This document shows positions 53,155-64,000 of a stretch of DNA of 64,000 nt, piece after piece. Below the pieces are notes generated by a model. That model was not told the DNA's origin. It saw only the letters and a list, made by a program, of their open reading frames with translations, and ran no database searches. Origin of the DNA: Albidovulum sediminis (GTDB lineage: Bacteria > Pseudomonadota > Alphaproteobacteria > Rhodobacterales > Rhodobacteraceae); the NCBI RefSeq assembly GCF_025380365.1, contig NZ_JAOCQF010000001.1, positions 744,001 to 808,000 on the forward strand. The letters run 5' to 3'. The stretch's first letter is position 1. Each line of letters starts with the position of its first letter. Both the position numbers and the translations under genes were made by a program.

Positions 53155-54093
53155 CTAGCCGCGCCAGTCGGTGCTTTCCTGGCCGATCCGGTTCATGTCG
53201 AAGGGCGTGGTCAGGTAGATCTCGCTGACCCAGTTGCCGAACAGAAGATGCGCGTGGCTGCGCCAGCGGTTGAGCGGCGCCTGCGTCGGATCGTCGTCGG
53301 GGTAGTAGTTCAGCGGCACGTTGATCGGCGTGCCACCCGCCACGTCGCGGTCGTATTCCTGCTTCAGCGTATCGCTGTCGTATTCGAAGTGGTTGAAGAT
53401 GTAGAGCGCGCGGTGGCCCGGATCCTCGACCAGGCAGGGGCCGACCTCGTCGGAGCCCAGCAGCGTGCGAAGCCCCGGTGCCGCGTCGATCTCTTCCTGC
53501 CGGACCTCGGTCCAGCGGCTGACCGGGATCACGAAATCGTCCGAGAACCCGCGCAGGTAGGGCGAGGCGGGGGCGAGGTTCTTCTGGCGGAAGCAGCCGA
53601 AGGCCTTGTGGTCCAGCATGTGCTTCCTGACGCCGTGGAAATGGTAGATCATCGCCATGCCGCCCCAGCAGATGCCGAAGGTGGAATGCACGTTGGTCTG
53701 GGTCCAGTCCATCACCTCGCGCAGCTCGTCCCAGTAGGTCACCTCCTCGAACGGCAGATGCTCGATCGGCGCGCCGGTGATGACGAGGCCATCGAACTTC
53801 TCGTGCTTGACCTCCTGGAAGGGGCGGTAGAACTCCGCCATGTGTTCGGCGGCGGTGTTCTTCGTCTGGTGCTCGCTCATCCGGATCAGGCGGAAGTCGA
53901 TCTGCAGGGGCGAGGCCCCGATCAGCCGGGCGAACTGGTTCTCGGTCTGGATCTTCTTCGGCATCAGGTTGAGAAGCCCGATGCGGATCGGCCGGATGTC
54001 CTGATGCGCCGCACGCTCGGGCGCCATCACCATGACGCCTTCCTTCGACAGCACATCGAAGGCGGGCAGGCTGCGGGGCAGGGTGATCGGCAT
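53155..54093 (-). CDS. metA: Homoserine O-acyltransferase MetA, predicted acetyl-specific
   Basis: A 312-aa MetA that activates homoserine for methionine synthesis. The catalytic cysteine is C142 in FGICWGGM. The acyl-choosing position is E111 in [14 protein letters not shown]; family work showed Glu there gives acetyl-CoA use and Gly gives succinyl-CoA, so O-acetylhomoserine is the likely product. It follows a P-loop ATPase gene by 35 bp on the same strand. I saw no SAM riboswitch in this short leader. Confidence 0.95.
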   Translation of the reverse strand: MPITLPRSLPAFDVLSKEGVMVMAPERAAHQDIRPIRIGLLNLMPKKIQTENQFARLIGASPLQIDFRLIRMSEHQTKNTAAEHMAEFYRPFQEVKHEKFDGLVITGAPIEHLPFEEVTYWDELREVMDWTQTNVHSTFGICWGGMAMIYHFHGVRKHMLDHKAFGCFRQKNLAPASPYLRGFSDDFVIPVSRWTEVRQEEIDAAPGLRTLLGSDEVGPCLVEDPGHRALYIFNHFEYDSDTLKQEYDRDVAGGTPINVPLNYYPDDDPTQAPLNRWRSHAHLLFGNWVSEIYLTTPFDMNRIGQESTDWRG

Positions 54094-54128
54094 CTGAGGT
54101 CTCCTTTCGGACCGCCGGGATAGGCGGT

Positions 54129-54992
54129 TCAGCGGCGCTGCTCAAGCCCCCGGGCCACGAGGTCAATGAAATCCGCGGGCGAGCGCAGGCTGGCCACGCT
54201 TTCCGCCGCGACCTCGATCCCCCAGTTCTTCGCCATCGCCTGGTAGCGCGGCTGGCGGTGATCCAGCAGCCGCGCATAGGCAAAGCGCAGAAAGCCGTCG
54301 GGGTCGACCCGGTCCGCGGGCTTGCCCTCATGCGCAAGATAGTCCGACCAGACGCGGGCCAGGAATTCGGGTTGGTAATAGATCGGCTTGGGGTCGCGGT
54401 CGAAGCGGCGAACCAGTTCCGCCCGGTGCGAGTCGTCGCCCCGGATCCAGATCATCAGCACCGTGTCGGCGAGGTCGCGCAAGACCGGGTCGGCGGGGTC
54501 ATCCGGGTCCACCACCTCGCAGATCGAGCCGCCCGAGTCGCAGACGAAGTTCGGATAGCCATAAAGTTCGTGCGCGCGGCGGGCGAAGTGGCCGGTGTCG
54601 TGCAGCGCCGCGATCTCGGCGGCGCGGTGCTGGTCCTGCCGGCGCGCGTATTCGGCGAAGGGCAGGCCGCCCTTCGCGGCATCGCCCGGCTTGCCGAGAT
54701 AGGTCGAGAGCGGGGCGAGGTTGTTGAAGGTGATGTTGGAACTGATGCGCACCGAATCCGTCATCAGGAGCTTGCGCAGGAGCGGCACCTTCATCGCTTC
54801 GCGCTTGAAGTTGTCGGCGATGTGCTCGCCCATGTAGCGGGTGCCGATGCGGTAGTCGATCGAGTACTGGAACCACGCCCCGCCGTGGCGCAGCATGTTG
54901 GAGACATGGGTCTTGCCCAGCCCCGACATGCCGAACAGAAGCACCCGCTTCTCCTCGGCGCCAAGCCATTCGTCCGCCGTCCGGTAGATCAT
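54129..54992 (-). CDS. P-loop ATPase of unknown function, linked to metA
   Basis: A 287-aa soluble protein with a clear Walker [18 protein letters not shown], near residue 18. A possible Walker B or switch is [14 protein letters not shown] near 177. The middle has [14 protein letters not shown] and the C-terminus is helical. It looks like a small nucleotide or metabolite kinase/NTPase. I recognise no family name. The 35-bp gap to metA suggests one transcript, which makes a link with methionine or sulfur metabolism worth testing. Confidence 0.75.
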   Translation of the reverse strand: MIYRTADEWLGAEEKRVLLFGMSGLGKTHVSNMLRHGGAWFQYSIDYRIGTRYMGEHIADNFKREAMKVPLLRKLLMTDSVRISSNITFNNLAPLSTYLGKPGDAAKGGLPFAEYARRQDQHRAAEIAALHDTGHFARRAHELYGYPNFVCDSGGSICEVVDPDDPADPVLRDLADTVLMIWIRGDDSHRAELVRRFDRDPKPIYYQPEFLARVWSDYLAHEGKPADRVDPDGFLRFAYARLLDHRQPRYQAMAKNWGIEVAAESVASLRSPADFIDLVARGLEQRR

Positions 54993-55078
54993 GCCCCGCC
55001 ACCCGTTCCGTTTCGCCCGTTCCTAGCGGGCGGCGGGGGAAGTTTCACGCAATTTCTTGCGTGCCCGGCCTCCGGTTC

Positions 55079-56152
55079 TCAGAAGCTGACGCCGACGCGC
55101 ACGCCCGCGGCGATCGCCGTGTTGTCGGTGAAGTTCGCCCCGATCGTCGTGGTGGTGTCACCGATATCGAAATAGCTGACGCCGCCGGTGATCTTGATGT
55201 TGTCGTGCGTGTAGCTGGCCGCGACCCCGATGCTCTTGAACCCGTCCACGGGGCCGAGGTTGCCGGTGATGTCGCCGTTCGACGGCTCATACCCCAGCGT
55301 GATCGCGCCCGACCATGTCTCGCTGAACTTGCGCCCGATGCCGAGGTTGTAGGTGATCCGGTCGGACTGGTAGGAGACCAGCGGTGAGCCGACGATGCCG
55401 ATATAGGCCGCCGGGCTGATGTCGAAGGCCGACCATTCCTGCCAGCGGATCGAGCCGAACAGCAGCGTGTTCGCGGCGACGCCGGTCTGGAATTCGAGGT
55501 TGAGCGACTGCGGCACCTCGGTTTCGAAGGAGCCGGTGGCAAAGCCGTTCTCGGTCGATTGCAGCGTGTGGGTGATCGAGGAGACATAGGTCAGCGCCAC
55601 GCGGGCCGCGATCTCGGGCTTTTCCCAGGCCGCGCCGACGATGTAACCCCAGTCGGTCACGCGGTCGGTCGCGAGGTTGTAGGACGGGATCCCCAGAAGC
55701 GGCGCGACGATGGTGACATCGCCCTTGGCCTGTTCGGCCCTGAGGCCGCCGTAGACCGAGACGTTGCTGGGCAGCTTGTAGCGCAAGAGCGCGGTGACCG
55801 CGGCCGCCTGAAGGTTGGCGGTGGTGCCCTGAAGCACATAGCCGGTGCCGGTCGGATAGTCGATGTCCGCCCCGATCGGCTCGTTCAGGATGATGGCAAG
55901 GTCGAGCTTTTCGCTCAGCGCCTGCTTGATCCCGAGGGAATAGGTCAGATAGCCCGACAGCATGTCGCCCGAGGCGCCGCCGAAGGCCGAGCCGCTGACA
56001 TCGGGGCTGCCGTAGCCCAGTGTGACTTCCGCGTAATTGCCCTGTTCGAACAGGATCGAGACCGAGTTGGGGGACCGCTCCACTCCTCCAGCGGTTGCAC
56101 CCGTCGCTACGCCCGAAACGCCCGCCAGAAGGCAGATGAACCTCGCCTGCAT
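55079..56152 (-). CDS. OmpP1/FadL-family outer-membrane transporter
   Basis: A 357-aa beta-barrel protein. A signal peptide (QARFICLLAGVSGVATGATA) precedes a FadL-type N-terminus (PNSVSILFEQGNYAEVTLGY) and alternating barrel strands to a terminal GVRVGVSF ending in Phe, the outer-membrane sorting signal. FadL proteins admit long-chain fatty acids or other hydrophobic compounds. The ATG follows GGAGGAGG. Upstream is a palindromic operator-like site. Confidence 0.88.
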   Translation of the reverse strand: MQARFICLLAGVSGVATGATAGGVERSPNSVSILFEQGNYAEVTLGYGSPDVSGSAFGGASGDMLSGYLTYSLGIKQALSEKLDLAIILNEPIGADIDYPTGTGYVLQGTTANLQAAAVTALLRYKLPSNVSVYGGLRAEQAKGDVTIVAPLLGIPSYNLATDRVTDWGYIVGAAWEKPEIAARVALTYVSSITHTLQSTENGFATGSFETEVPQSLNLEFQTGVAANTLLFGSIRWQEWSAFDISPAAYIGIVGSPLVSYQSDRITYNLGIGRKFSETWSGAITLGYEPSNGDITGNLGPVDGFKSIGVAASYTHDNIKITGGVSYFDIGDTTTTIGANFTDNTAIAAGVRVGVSF

Positions 56153-56199
56153 TGTTCCTCCTCCAGAACCCGGCCTCACGGTTATTTGTCGCAGACTTT

Positions 56200-56216
56200 A
56201 CGTCAACGATTGACGT
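56200..56216. promoter_or_regulatory. ACGTCAA-CGA-TTGACGT operator upstream of fadL-type gene
   Basis: A perfect 7-bp inverted repeat with a 3-bp centre, 48 bp before the FadL-like start; TTTACGT precedes and TGACGTGGCGTTAC follows. Shapes like TTTACGT..ACGTAAA are used by fatty-acid or branched-chain degradation regulators, so a lipid-responsive repressor is plausible. Confidence 0.5.
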
Positions 56217-56272
56217 TGCGTGAACGTTCTGTGACGTGGCGTTACATTTTTTGGCCGATCCGGGCTTTTGAA

Positions 56273-57163
56273 TCACACCTTGGCGGGGGTCCGGGCGCCT
56301 GCGGCGCTCGCCGAGAGGTTGAGCCAATTGGCGCCGAAGATGATCGCGCCACCCACGAACACCCACAGGTCGAGCGGTTCGGCATAGACCAGCATGCCGA
56401 CGACCGCGATCACCGGCAGGCGCAGGAAGTCGACCGGCACCACGATGGTGGCCGGGGCGAGCGAGAGCGCCTTGGTCAGGCCCATGTGGGCGACGATCCC
56501 GCCGATGCCCATGACCGCGACCCAGGGCGCCTCGGCCGCGCCGGGCACCGCGATCCGCCCGTCCCATCCCGCCAGCGCCAGCGCAAAGCCGCTTTGCATG
56601 ATCGTCAGCCAGAACAGGATGCCGACGACGGTGACCCGCCGGGTCAGCCGCTTGGTCACGATCATGCTGCCGGCAAATCCCACCGCCGAGGCCAGCGCCA
56701 GCAGGATGCCCGCGCCGGCGCCCGCCTCGGAGAACGGGCGCGCGACGATCAGGATGCCGGCAAAGCCCAAGCCCGCGGAGACGATCTTGGTCGCCGTCAT
56801 CCGCTCCCCCAGCAGGAGCGGCGCGGCCAGCGCGACCATCAGCGGGGCCGAGAACTCGACCGCGAAAAGCTGCGCCAGCGGGATCAGCGCCAGCGCGTAA
56901 AGCCAGAGGTTCTGCCCGGCGAAGTGGATGGCGTTGCGCAGCGCGTGGATGCCCAGCCGCTCGGTCGTGATATCGCCCGTCCGGCCCGACCAGACCGCAT
57001 AGGCGATGACGAGGACCGCCCCGATGAGCGAGCGGTAGAGCATCATCTCCGGCGGGTTGAGGGCGCCCGCGATCTCGCGCCCGGACACCGCGATCAGTGA
57101 GAAGCCCGTGACCGAACCCATCATCCAGAGGGCTGCCAGAAGCGGGCGATGGACGTCGCGCAT
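56273..57163 (-). CDS. DMT-superfamily transporter (EamA)
   Basis: A 296-aa, ten-helix EamA permease: two repeats, with APLLLGERMTATKIVSAGLGFAG (about residue 110) and VYAEPLDLWVFVGGAIIFGANWL (about 262) marking the ends, each broken by variable residues. The substrate is unknown. The start after CCCGGAGACGAC was chosen over upstream in-frame ATGs. Confidence 0.9.
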   Translation of the reverse strand: MRDVHRPLLAALWMMGSVTGFSLIAVSGREIAGALNPPEMMLYRSLIGAVLVIAYAVWSGRTGDITTERLGIHALRNAIHFAGQNLWLYALALIPLAQLFAVEFSAPLMVALAAPLLLGERMTATKIVSAGLGFAGILIVARPFSEAGAGAGILLALASAVGFAGSMIVTKRLTRRVTVVGILFWLTIMQSGFALALAGWDGRIAVPGAAEAPWVAVMGIGGIVAHMGLTKALSLAPATIVVPVDFLRLPVIAVVGMLVYAEPLDLWVFVGGAIIFGANWLNLSASAAGARTPAKV

Positions 57164-57393
57164 GTCGTCTCCGGGCCGGGGTGCTGCCTGCGTCTTGGCG
57201 CCTTCAGGCGGCATTGTCCAGTGGGCATGGCCCGCGCATGGGGGCGGCGCCCGACGTGGCCCGGCTGCCGCCCGTGGCAAAAAAAGCCTGCGCCGCGCGA
57301 TTTCGCCCTCGCCAAAGGGCGCCGAAATCGGCACAGTCCGCGCGAGGCAGCAAAGCCGGCGCAGCCCGGCACCCGAACAGAGCAGGCAGAACC

Positions 57394-60652
<3,259 letters not shown>

Positions 60653-60655
60653 CCG

Positions 60656-61765
60656 TCAGGCCAGGCTCAGCCGTCCGTCCGGGCCGAGGCCGACCGCGGT
60701 CTCGGGGTCGGCGAAGACGCGGGCCAGGCAGGGGTAGCGGTCCAGGATCGCCTGCCCGCCCGCCAGCCGCTCGGGGCAGAGCCGGCCCCGGTCCCAGAGC
60801 CGGACGCCGTCGACCTCCACCGTCGGGTCGATGACGTTGAGCGAGATTTCGCCCGGAGGGTAGTTGCCGCAGGTGTGCAGGTGCAGCACGCGCGGGTTGC
60901 CGAAGGCGCCCGCCGCCCAGCGTTCGATATTGGCCCCAGCCGGCATCCGGTAGGCGCAGCCGGGATGGATGCCCGCGTGCCAGGAATGGACGAACCAGGG
61001 GTCGATGCCGAACTTCGCCGCGACCCGCTCGTAATGCGCGCGCGCCGTGGCGACATCGCGCGCGCTGCCCTCGAAGCCCAGAAGGGCCGTGCCCTCGAAG
61101 CGGACGAACAGCACATCCTCCAGTGCTGCGGCATAGGGGGAGTAGTATTGCGATCCGGTGCCGACCAGGAAACCGGCTTGCGCCACCCGTCCGCGGAAGC
61201 CCTCGGCCGGCGCCGGCGTGAAGACCGACATCGGAAAGCGTGTCACCGTGCAGTCACCGCCGACGCGGGGAAAGCGCACGCCCGGCCCCGCGAAATCGGT
61301 GCCGAGGGGGCAGGTGACGCGGACGTGCCGCGCCGAAGCCAGGGCCCCGTTCACCAGCGCCTTGATCTCCTCCAGTCCGCCGAAATGCGCCTGTCCGAAG
61401 CCAGAGGCCAGCATGTCGGAATCGAGTGCATAGGAGACCACCGGATTGACCTCGCCCATCGAGGGACGAAAGCGGATCTGGTCGCCGAGCCGCGCGAGGA
61501 ACAGGGTCCGGTCGGCTGCGGCCATGCGCCGGGTCAGCGCGGGCGGCGGGTCGGCCACTTCGGGGGCGAAGGGCACGCTTTCCAGTTCGGCGTGGATGCC
61601 CGCGCGTGCCGCCGCCTGCGCGATCTCCTCGGCCAGCGCGTGTTCGTAGATCCCTTCGGCCGGGTCCTCGTAGAGGATCAGGAGCTTCTGGCCCGCCCGC
61701 ATGCCGGCGCAGTTTTCCAGAAGATTGCGCGCGCCTTGCGCAAAGTTCGATGGCAGTCCGGCCAA
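60656..61765 (-). CDS. M29 aminopeptidase-like protein
   Basis: A 369-aa protein with the fold features of aminopeptidase T (M29) and 2,5-dihydroxypyridine dioxygenase relatives: N-terminal NLLENCAGMRAGQKLLILYE, a central glycine-rich part, then possible metal ligands in HSWHAGIHPGC and HTCGNYPPGEISLN near residues 285-330. Enzyme type and substrate are not settled. The start was placed at a TTG 5 nt after AAGGTGAGG; a second TTG seven codons upstream has no ribosome site. It converges with guaB with 3 bp between stops. Confidence 0.6.
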   Translation of the reverse strand: MAGLPSNFAQGARNLLENCAGMRAGQKLLILYEDPAEGIYEHALAEEIAQAAARAGIHAELESVPFAPEVADPPPALTRRMAAADRTLFLARLGDQIRFRPSMGEVNPVVSYALDSDMLASGFGQAHFGGLEEIKALVNGALASARHVRVTCPLGTDFAGPGVRFPRVGGDCTVTRFPMSVFTPAPAEGFRGRVAQAGFLVGTGSQYYSPYAAALEDVLFVRFEGTALLGFEGSARDVATARAHYERVAAKFGIDPWFVHSWHAGIHPGCAYRMPAGANIERWAAGAFGNPRVLHLHTCGNYPPGEISLNVIDPTVEVDGVRLWDRGRLCPERLAGGQAILDRYPCLARVFADPETAVGLGPDGRLSLA

Positions 61766-61785
61766 GATGACCTCACCTTTCCGCA

Positions 61786-61900
61786 AGTTTTTGCATCATA
61801 TGCATCGCAGGTATCATGCGCCCGGGCGCGGCACGGCGCCATCCGATTTTCATAACCTTCAAATTAAGTAAAACTTATTTCATGCCGTCTTCCCAATCCG
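61786..61900. promoter_or_regulatory. AT-rich divergent control region before the M29-like and RsmB-type genes
   Basis: An AT-rich block, unusual for this window, contains TAAGT-TTT-ACTTA (minus strand, perfect inverted repeat near 61866-61878) and two ATGCAT-type palindromes near 61790-61806. It probably carries the promoter and operator of the M29-like gene. No regulator is adjacent. Confidence 0.4.
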
Positions 61901-61943
61901 CCCGCGCTGGCTTAGGTCGGTCGCGCCGGAACGGAGGACGCGC

Positions 61944-63131
61944 ATGACCCCAGAGGCCCGCATCGGTTCGGCGGTCGAGATCCTCGACCGCGTGATCGCC
62001 GGGGAACCGGCCGAACGCGCCCTGACGAACTGGGCGCGCGGCCACCGCTTCGCCGGGTCGCGCGACCGGGCGGCGATCCGCGACCATGTCTACGACGCGC
62101 TGCGCCGGCGGCGGTCGGCCCTTGCGCTCTCGGGTCAGGCGGAGGAGGGCGGGCGCGCCCTGATGATCGGCCTTCTGGCGGGAGAGGGCGCGGACCCCGC
62201 CGCGGTCTTCAGCGGGCAGGGCTATGCGCCCGCGCCGCTTTCCGCCGCCGAGGCGCAGGCCCTTGCCGCCGCCCCCGCGCCAGCGGACCTGCCCGAGGCG
62301 GTGGCGCTCGACGTGCCGGACTGGCTGGCCGGCCCGTTGAAACGGCGGCTTGGCGCGGACTATGCCCGCGCCATGGCGGTGATGCGGTCGCGCGCGCCGG
62401 TGTTCCTGCGGGTGAATGCCCAACGCGCGGGCCGCGAGGACGCACAGGCGGCGCTGGCGGCGGAAGGCATCGTGACGCGGGCCTCTCCGCAGGCGAAGTT
62501 CGCGCTGGAAGTCGTTGAAGGAGCTTCTCGAATTCGCAATTCCGCCAGCTACCTCGACGGCCTTGTCGAGGTGCAGGACCTCTCGCCCCAGGCCGCGGTG
62601 GAACGCCTGCCGCTGAAGCCCGGACAGCGCGTGCTGGACTATTGCGCCGGCGGTGGCGGCAAGGTCCTGGCGATGGCCGCGCAGGTGCCGGGCACCTGGT
62701 TTGCCCACGACGCCGACCCCCGCCGCATGACCGACCTGCCGGCGCGAGCCGCGCGCGCGGGCGTCACGGTGCGCCAGCTTGCGCCGGGGTCCGTCGCGGC
62801 TGCCGGTCCGTTCGACCTCGTCCTTGCCGACGTGCCCTGTTCGGGCACCGGCACCTGGCGGCGCACGCCCGAGGCGAAGTGGACACTGACGCCGGCGCGG
62901 CTTCGGACCCTCCTGCACACGCAGGCGGCAATTCTCGACGCCGCCGCGGCGCTCGTCGGGCCGAAGGGCACGCTGGCCTACATGACCTGCTCGCTGCTCG
63001 ATGACGAAAACGGCGCGCAGGTCGCGGCCTTTCTGGACCGCAGCCCGGGGTTCGGGCTGGAGTTCGAGCAATGCTACGGCCCGCCCGACGGCGGCGACGG
63101 ATTCCATCTGTCTTGCCTGAAACGGCTTTAG
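61944..63131 (+). CDS. RsmB/NOP-family RNA cytosine-C5 methyltransferase
   Basis: A 395-aa enzyme of the Sun/RsmB group. The N-terminal NusB-like helical domain (residues 1-70) is short. The SAM motif is VLDYCAGGGGKVLAMAAQ near residue 231, and the two catalytic cysteines are in ADVPCSGTGTWRR near 295 and LAYMTCSLLDDEN near 345. Substrate RNA and position are not certain because alphaproteobacteria often have two such genes. It precedes the CckA-like gene by 104 bp. Confidence 0.92.
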   Translation: MTPEARIGSAVEILDRVIAGEPAERALTNWARGHRFAGSRDRAAIRDHVYDALRRRRSALALSGQAEEGGRALMIGLLAGEGADPAAVFSGQGYAPAPLSAAEAQALAAAPAPADLPEAVALDVPDWLAGPLKRRLGADYARAMAVMRSRAPVFLRVNAQRAGREDAQAALAAEGIVTRASPQAKFALEVVEGASRIRNSASYLDGLVEVQDLSPQAAVERLPLKPGQRVLDYCAGGGGKVLAMAAQVPGTWFAHDADPRRMTDLPARAARAGVTVRQLAPGSVAAAGPFDLVLADVPCSGTGTWRRTPEAKWTLTPARLRTLLHTQAAILDAAAALVGPKGTLAYMTCSLLDDENGAQVAAFLDRSPGFGLEFEQCYGPPDGGDGFHLSCLKRL

Positions 63132-63174
63132 CGGCCAGTGTCGGCGCGACAGGCGGCTCGGGTCCGGCCGGGTG

Positions 63175-63189
63175 TTAATCCGGCGTTAA
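63175..63189 (+). promoter_or_regulatory. CtrA box TTAA-N7-TTAA
   Basis: TTAATCCGGCGTTAA, an exact match to the TTAA-N7-TTAA consensus of the cell-cycle regulator CtrA, 46 bp before the start of the CckA-like gene. Confidence 0.65.
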
Positions 63190-63235
63190 GGATTTCCCGA
63201 TCCTATGCCTTCGACAGCAAACGGGAGGGTGCCGT

Positions 63236-64000
63236 GTGACGGGCAAGCCGCGGCCAGCGGACCTGCAGATGGACATGACGGGCACGCGCGCGCCCTACAG
63301 CTCGGTTCTGGCCGGGGGCGGCATCCTTCTGTCGGTCCTGGCCTACCTTGCCGCGGGAACGGCCACGGGCGTCGTGCTCCTGACCTCGTCGGCCACGCTC
63401 GTGGCACTCGGGATCATCCTGCTCGCCCGGCGACTGCGCCGGCAGAGCGACGACAGGCGGTTGTCGCAGGCGCTGTCGAACTTCCTCGCGCATGACGGCA
63501 TCGCCAGTTTCCGCGAAACCCCCGATGGCGAGATCGCGGAGCGCAACGCCGCCGCCGCGGCCGACTTCGGCGGCAACGGGCGCACCCTGTCGGAGGTGCT
63601 GGGCGGCGTGGTCGCCGCGCCCGCCCCGATCCTGAACCGGCTGCGCATCGCGGCCGGCCGCGATGGCGTCGCGCAGGAGGATGTGGTGACCGCGCGCGGC
63701 CATCTGCGCATCCTCGCCCACCGCACCGGCGCGGGTGGCATCCTGTGGCGGATCGACGGCATCGGCGAACGGGCGCAGGCGACGCGCCCCGGCGACCAGA
63801 TCGGCCTGCCGATGATGGTTGCCTCCGCCGCCGGGAACGTGCTGTTCATGAACGAGGCGCTGCGTCAGCTTCTGGGCGCGCGTGTCGGCACGCTTCAGGC
63901 TGTGTTCACCCGCCTGCCGGTCCATGGCGGCGAGATCCGGGAGCTTCAGACGGCGGCGGGGCGCCGGCGCGTCCTTGTCGCCGAGGTCGCCCGGCCGGGC
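63236..64000 (+). CDS. cckA: CckA-like sensor histidine kinase, N-terminal part (3' end outside window)
   Basis: GTG start after GGGAGGGTGCC; the frame runs open to the window edge (255 codons). It begins with a short cytosolic tail, two adjacent membrane helices (about residues 21-45 and 49-68) and then PAS-like domains (SFRETPDGEIAERNAAAAAD near 90; QIGLPMMVASAAGNVLFMNE near 185). This layout is that of alphaproteobacterial CckA, which phosphorylates CtrA through ChpT. The kinase and receiver domains are not visible, so the name rests on the N-terminal layout and the CtrA box upstream; another PAS kinase remains possible. Confidence 0.6.
   Translation, partial: MTGKPRPADLQMDMTGTRAPYSSVLAGGGILLSVLAYLAAGTATGVVLLTSSATLVALGIILLARRLRRQSDDRRLSQALSNFLAHDGIASFRETPDGEIAERNAAAAADFGGNGRTLSEVLGGVVAAPAPILNRLRIAAGRDGVAQEDVVTARGHLRILAHRTGAGGILWRIDGIGERAQATRPGDQIGLPMMVASAAGNVLFMNEALRQLLGARVGTLQAVFTRLPVHGGEIRELQTAAGRRRVLVAEVARPG

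Noticed and set aside
54057-54128. SAM-responsive riboswitch before metA
   Set aside because: Only 35 bp separate metA from the upstream ATPase gene, too short, and no SAM-II pseudoknot pattern was seen.

Overview
The window is a stretch of high-GC (roughly two thirds G+C or more) alphaproteobacterial chromosome, almost certainly Rhodobacteraceae (order Rhodobacterales). The evidence is a separate gene-transfer-agent lysis cassette, a CtrA box before a CckA-like kinase gene, a fused one-chain indolepyruvate ferredoxin oxidoreductase, DUF1127 and DUF4167 proteins, and the gene grouping of transketolase, coiled-coil protein, zapA and gap. Genus is not resolvable by eye. There is no rRNA, recognisable tRNA, CRISPR array, insertion sequence or prophage head/tail module. 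Genes are densely packed, often with 1-8 bp overlaps.

Layout. 0-2.3 kb: LysR regulator tail, CBS protein, coaD, GFA-type zinc protein. 2.3-9.3 kb: central carbon block with two GAPDH genes flanking a 47-codon membrane protein, a DUF808 protein, transketolase, a coiled-coil protein, zapA and a lysozyme-inhibitor gene cut by an in-frame TGA. 9.3-10.3 kb: a lower-GC patch with a GNAT acetyltransferase. 10.3-13.3 kb: grxD, bolA, purL. 13.3-18.2 kb: a likely small RNA, then a LysR regulator divergent from a 1136-aa indolepyruvate ferredoxin oxidoreductase. 18.2-23.9 kb: murI, DMT exporter, RNA ligase-like phosphodiesterase, ccmE, GTA endolysin and holin, a membrane-anchored PIN/NYN protein, mazG. 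23.9-30.9 kb: amide/polyamine catabolism with two tandem M20 amidohydrolases, a class III aminotransferase, a FAD amine oxidase and agmatinase. 31-34.8 kb: prfA, prmC, DUF4167, rsmA. 34.7-41.5 kb (minus): an envelope-biogenesis operon lptF-lptG-lptD-surA-pdxA-rsmA. 41.6-47.2 kb: pepA-holC, retropepsin, MarC, ABC-F, ndk. 47.3-56.2 kb: regulators and small unknowns, DUF1127/MocR pair, ppk2, metA with a P-loop ATPase, FadL. 56.3-64 kb: DMT and TDT transporters, a glutamine amidotransferase, guaB, an M29-like protein, an RsmB-family methyltransferase, and the start of a cckA-like kinase running off the end.

How things connect. Three carbon-metabolism transcription units (gap, gap2, tkt) share a TGTTAGCG-type box, suggesting one LacI-family regulator (CceR is the candidate). 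The two GAPDHs differ at coenzyme-selecting positions, which fits a glycolytic/gluconeogenic split. The aminotransferase and the oxidase/agmatinase pair share a TTTGATCAAA palindrome. The GTA lysis genes and a CtrA-box-bearing cckA candidate lie 41 kb apart in one window; in Rhodobacter capsulatus this phosphorelay controls GTA release.

Most starts were set from Shine-Dalgarno spacing and family N-termini. Functional names rest on motif recognition, not database searches.
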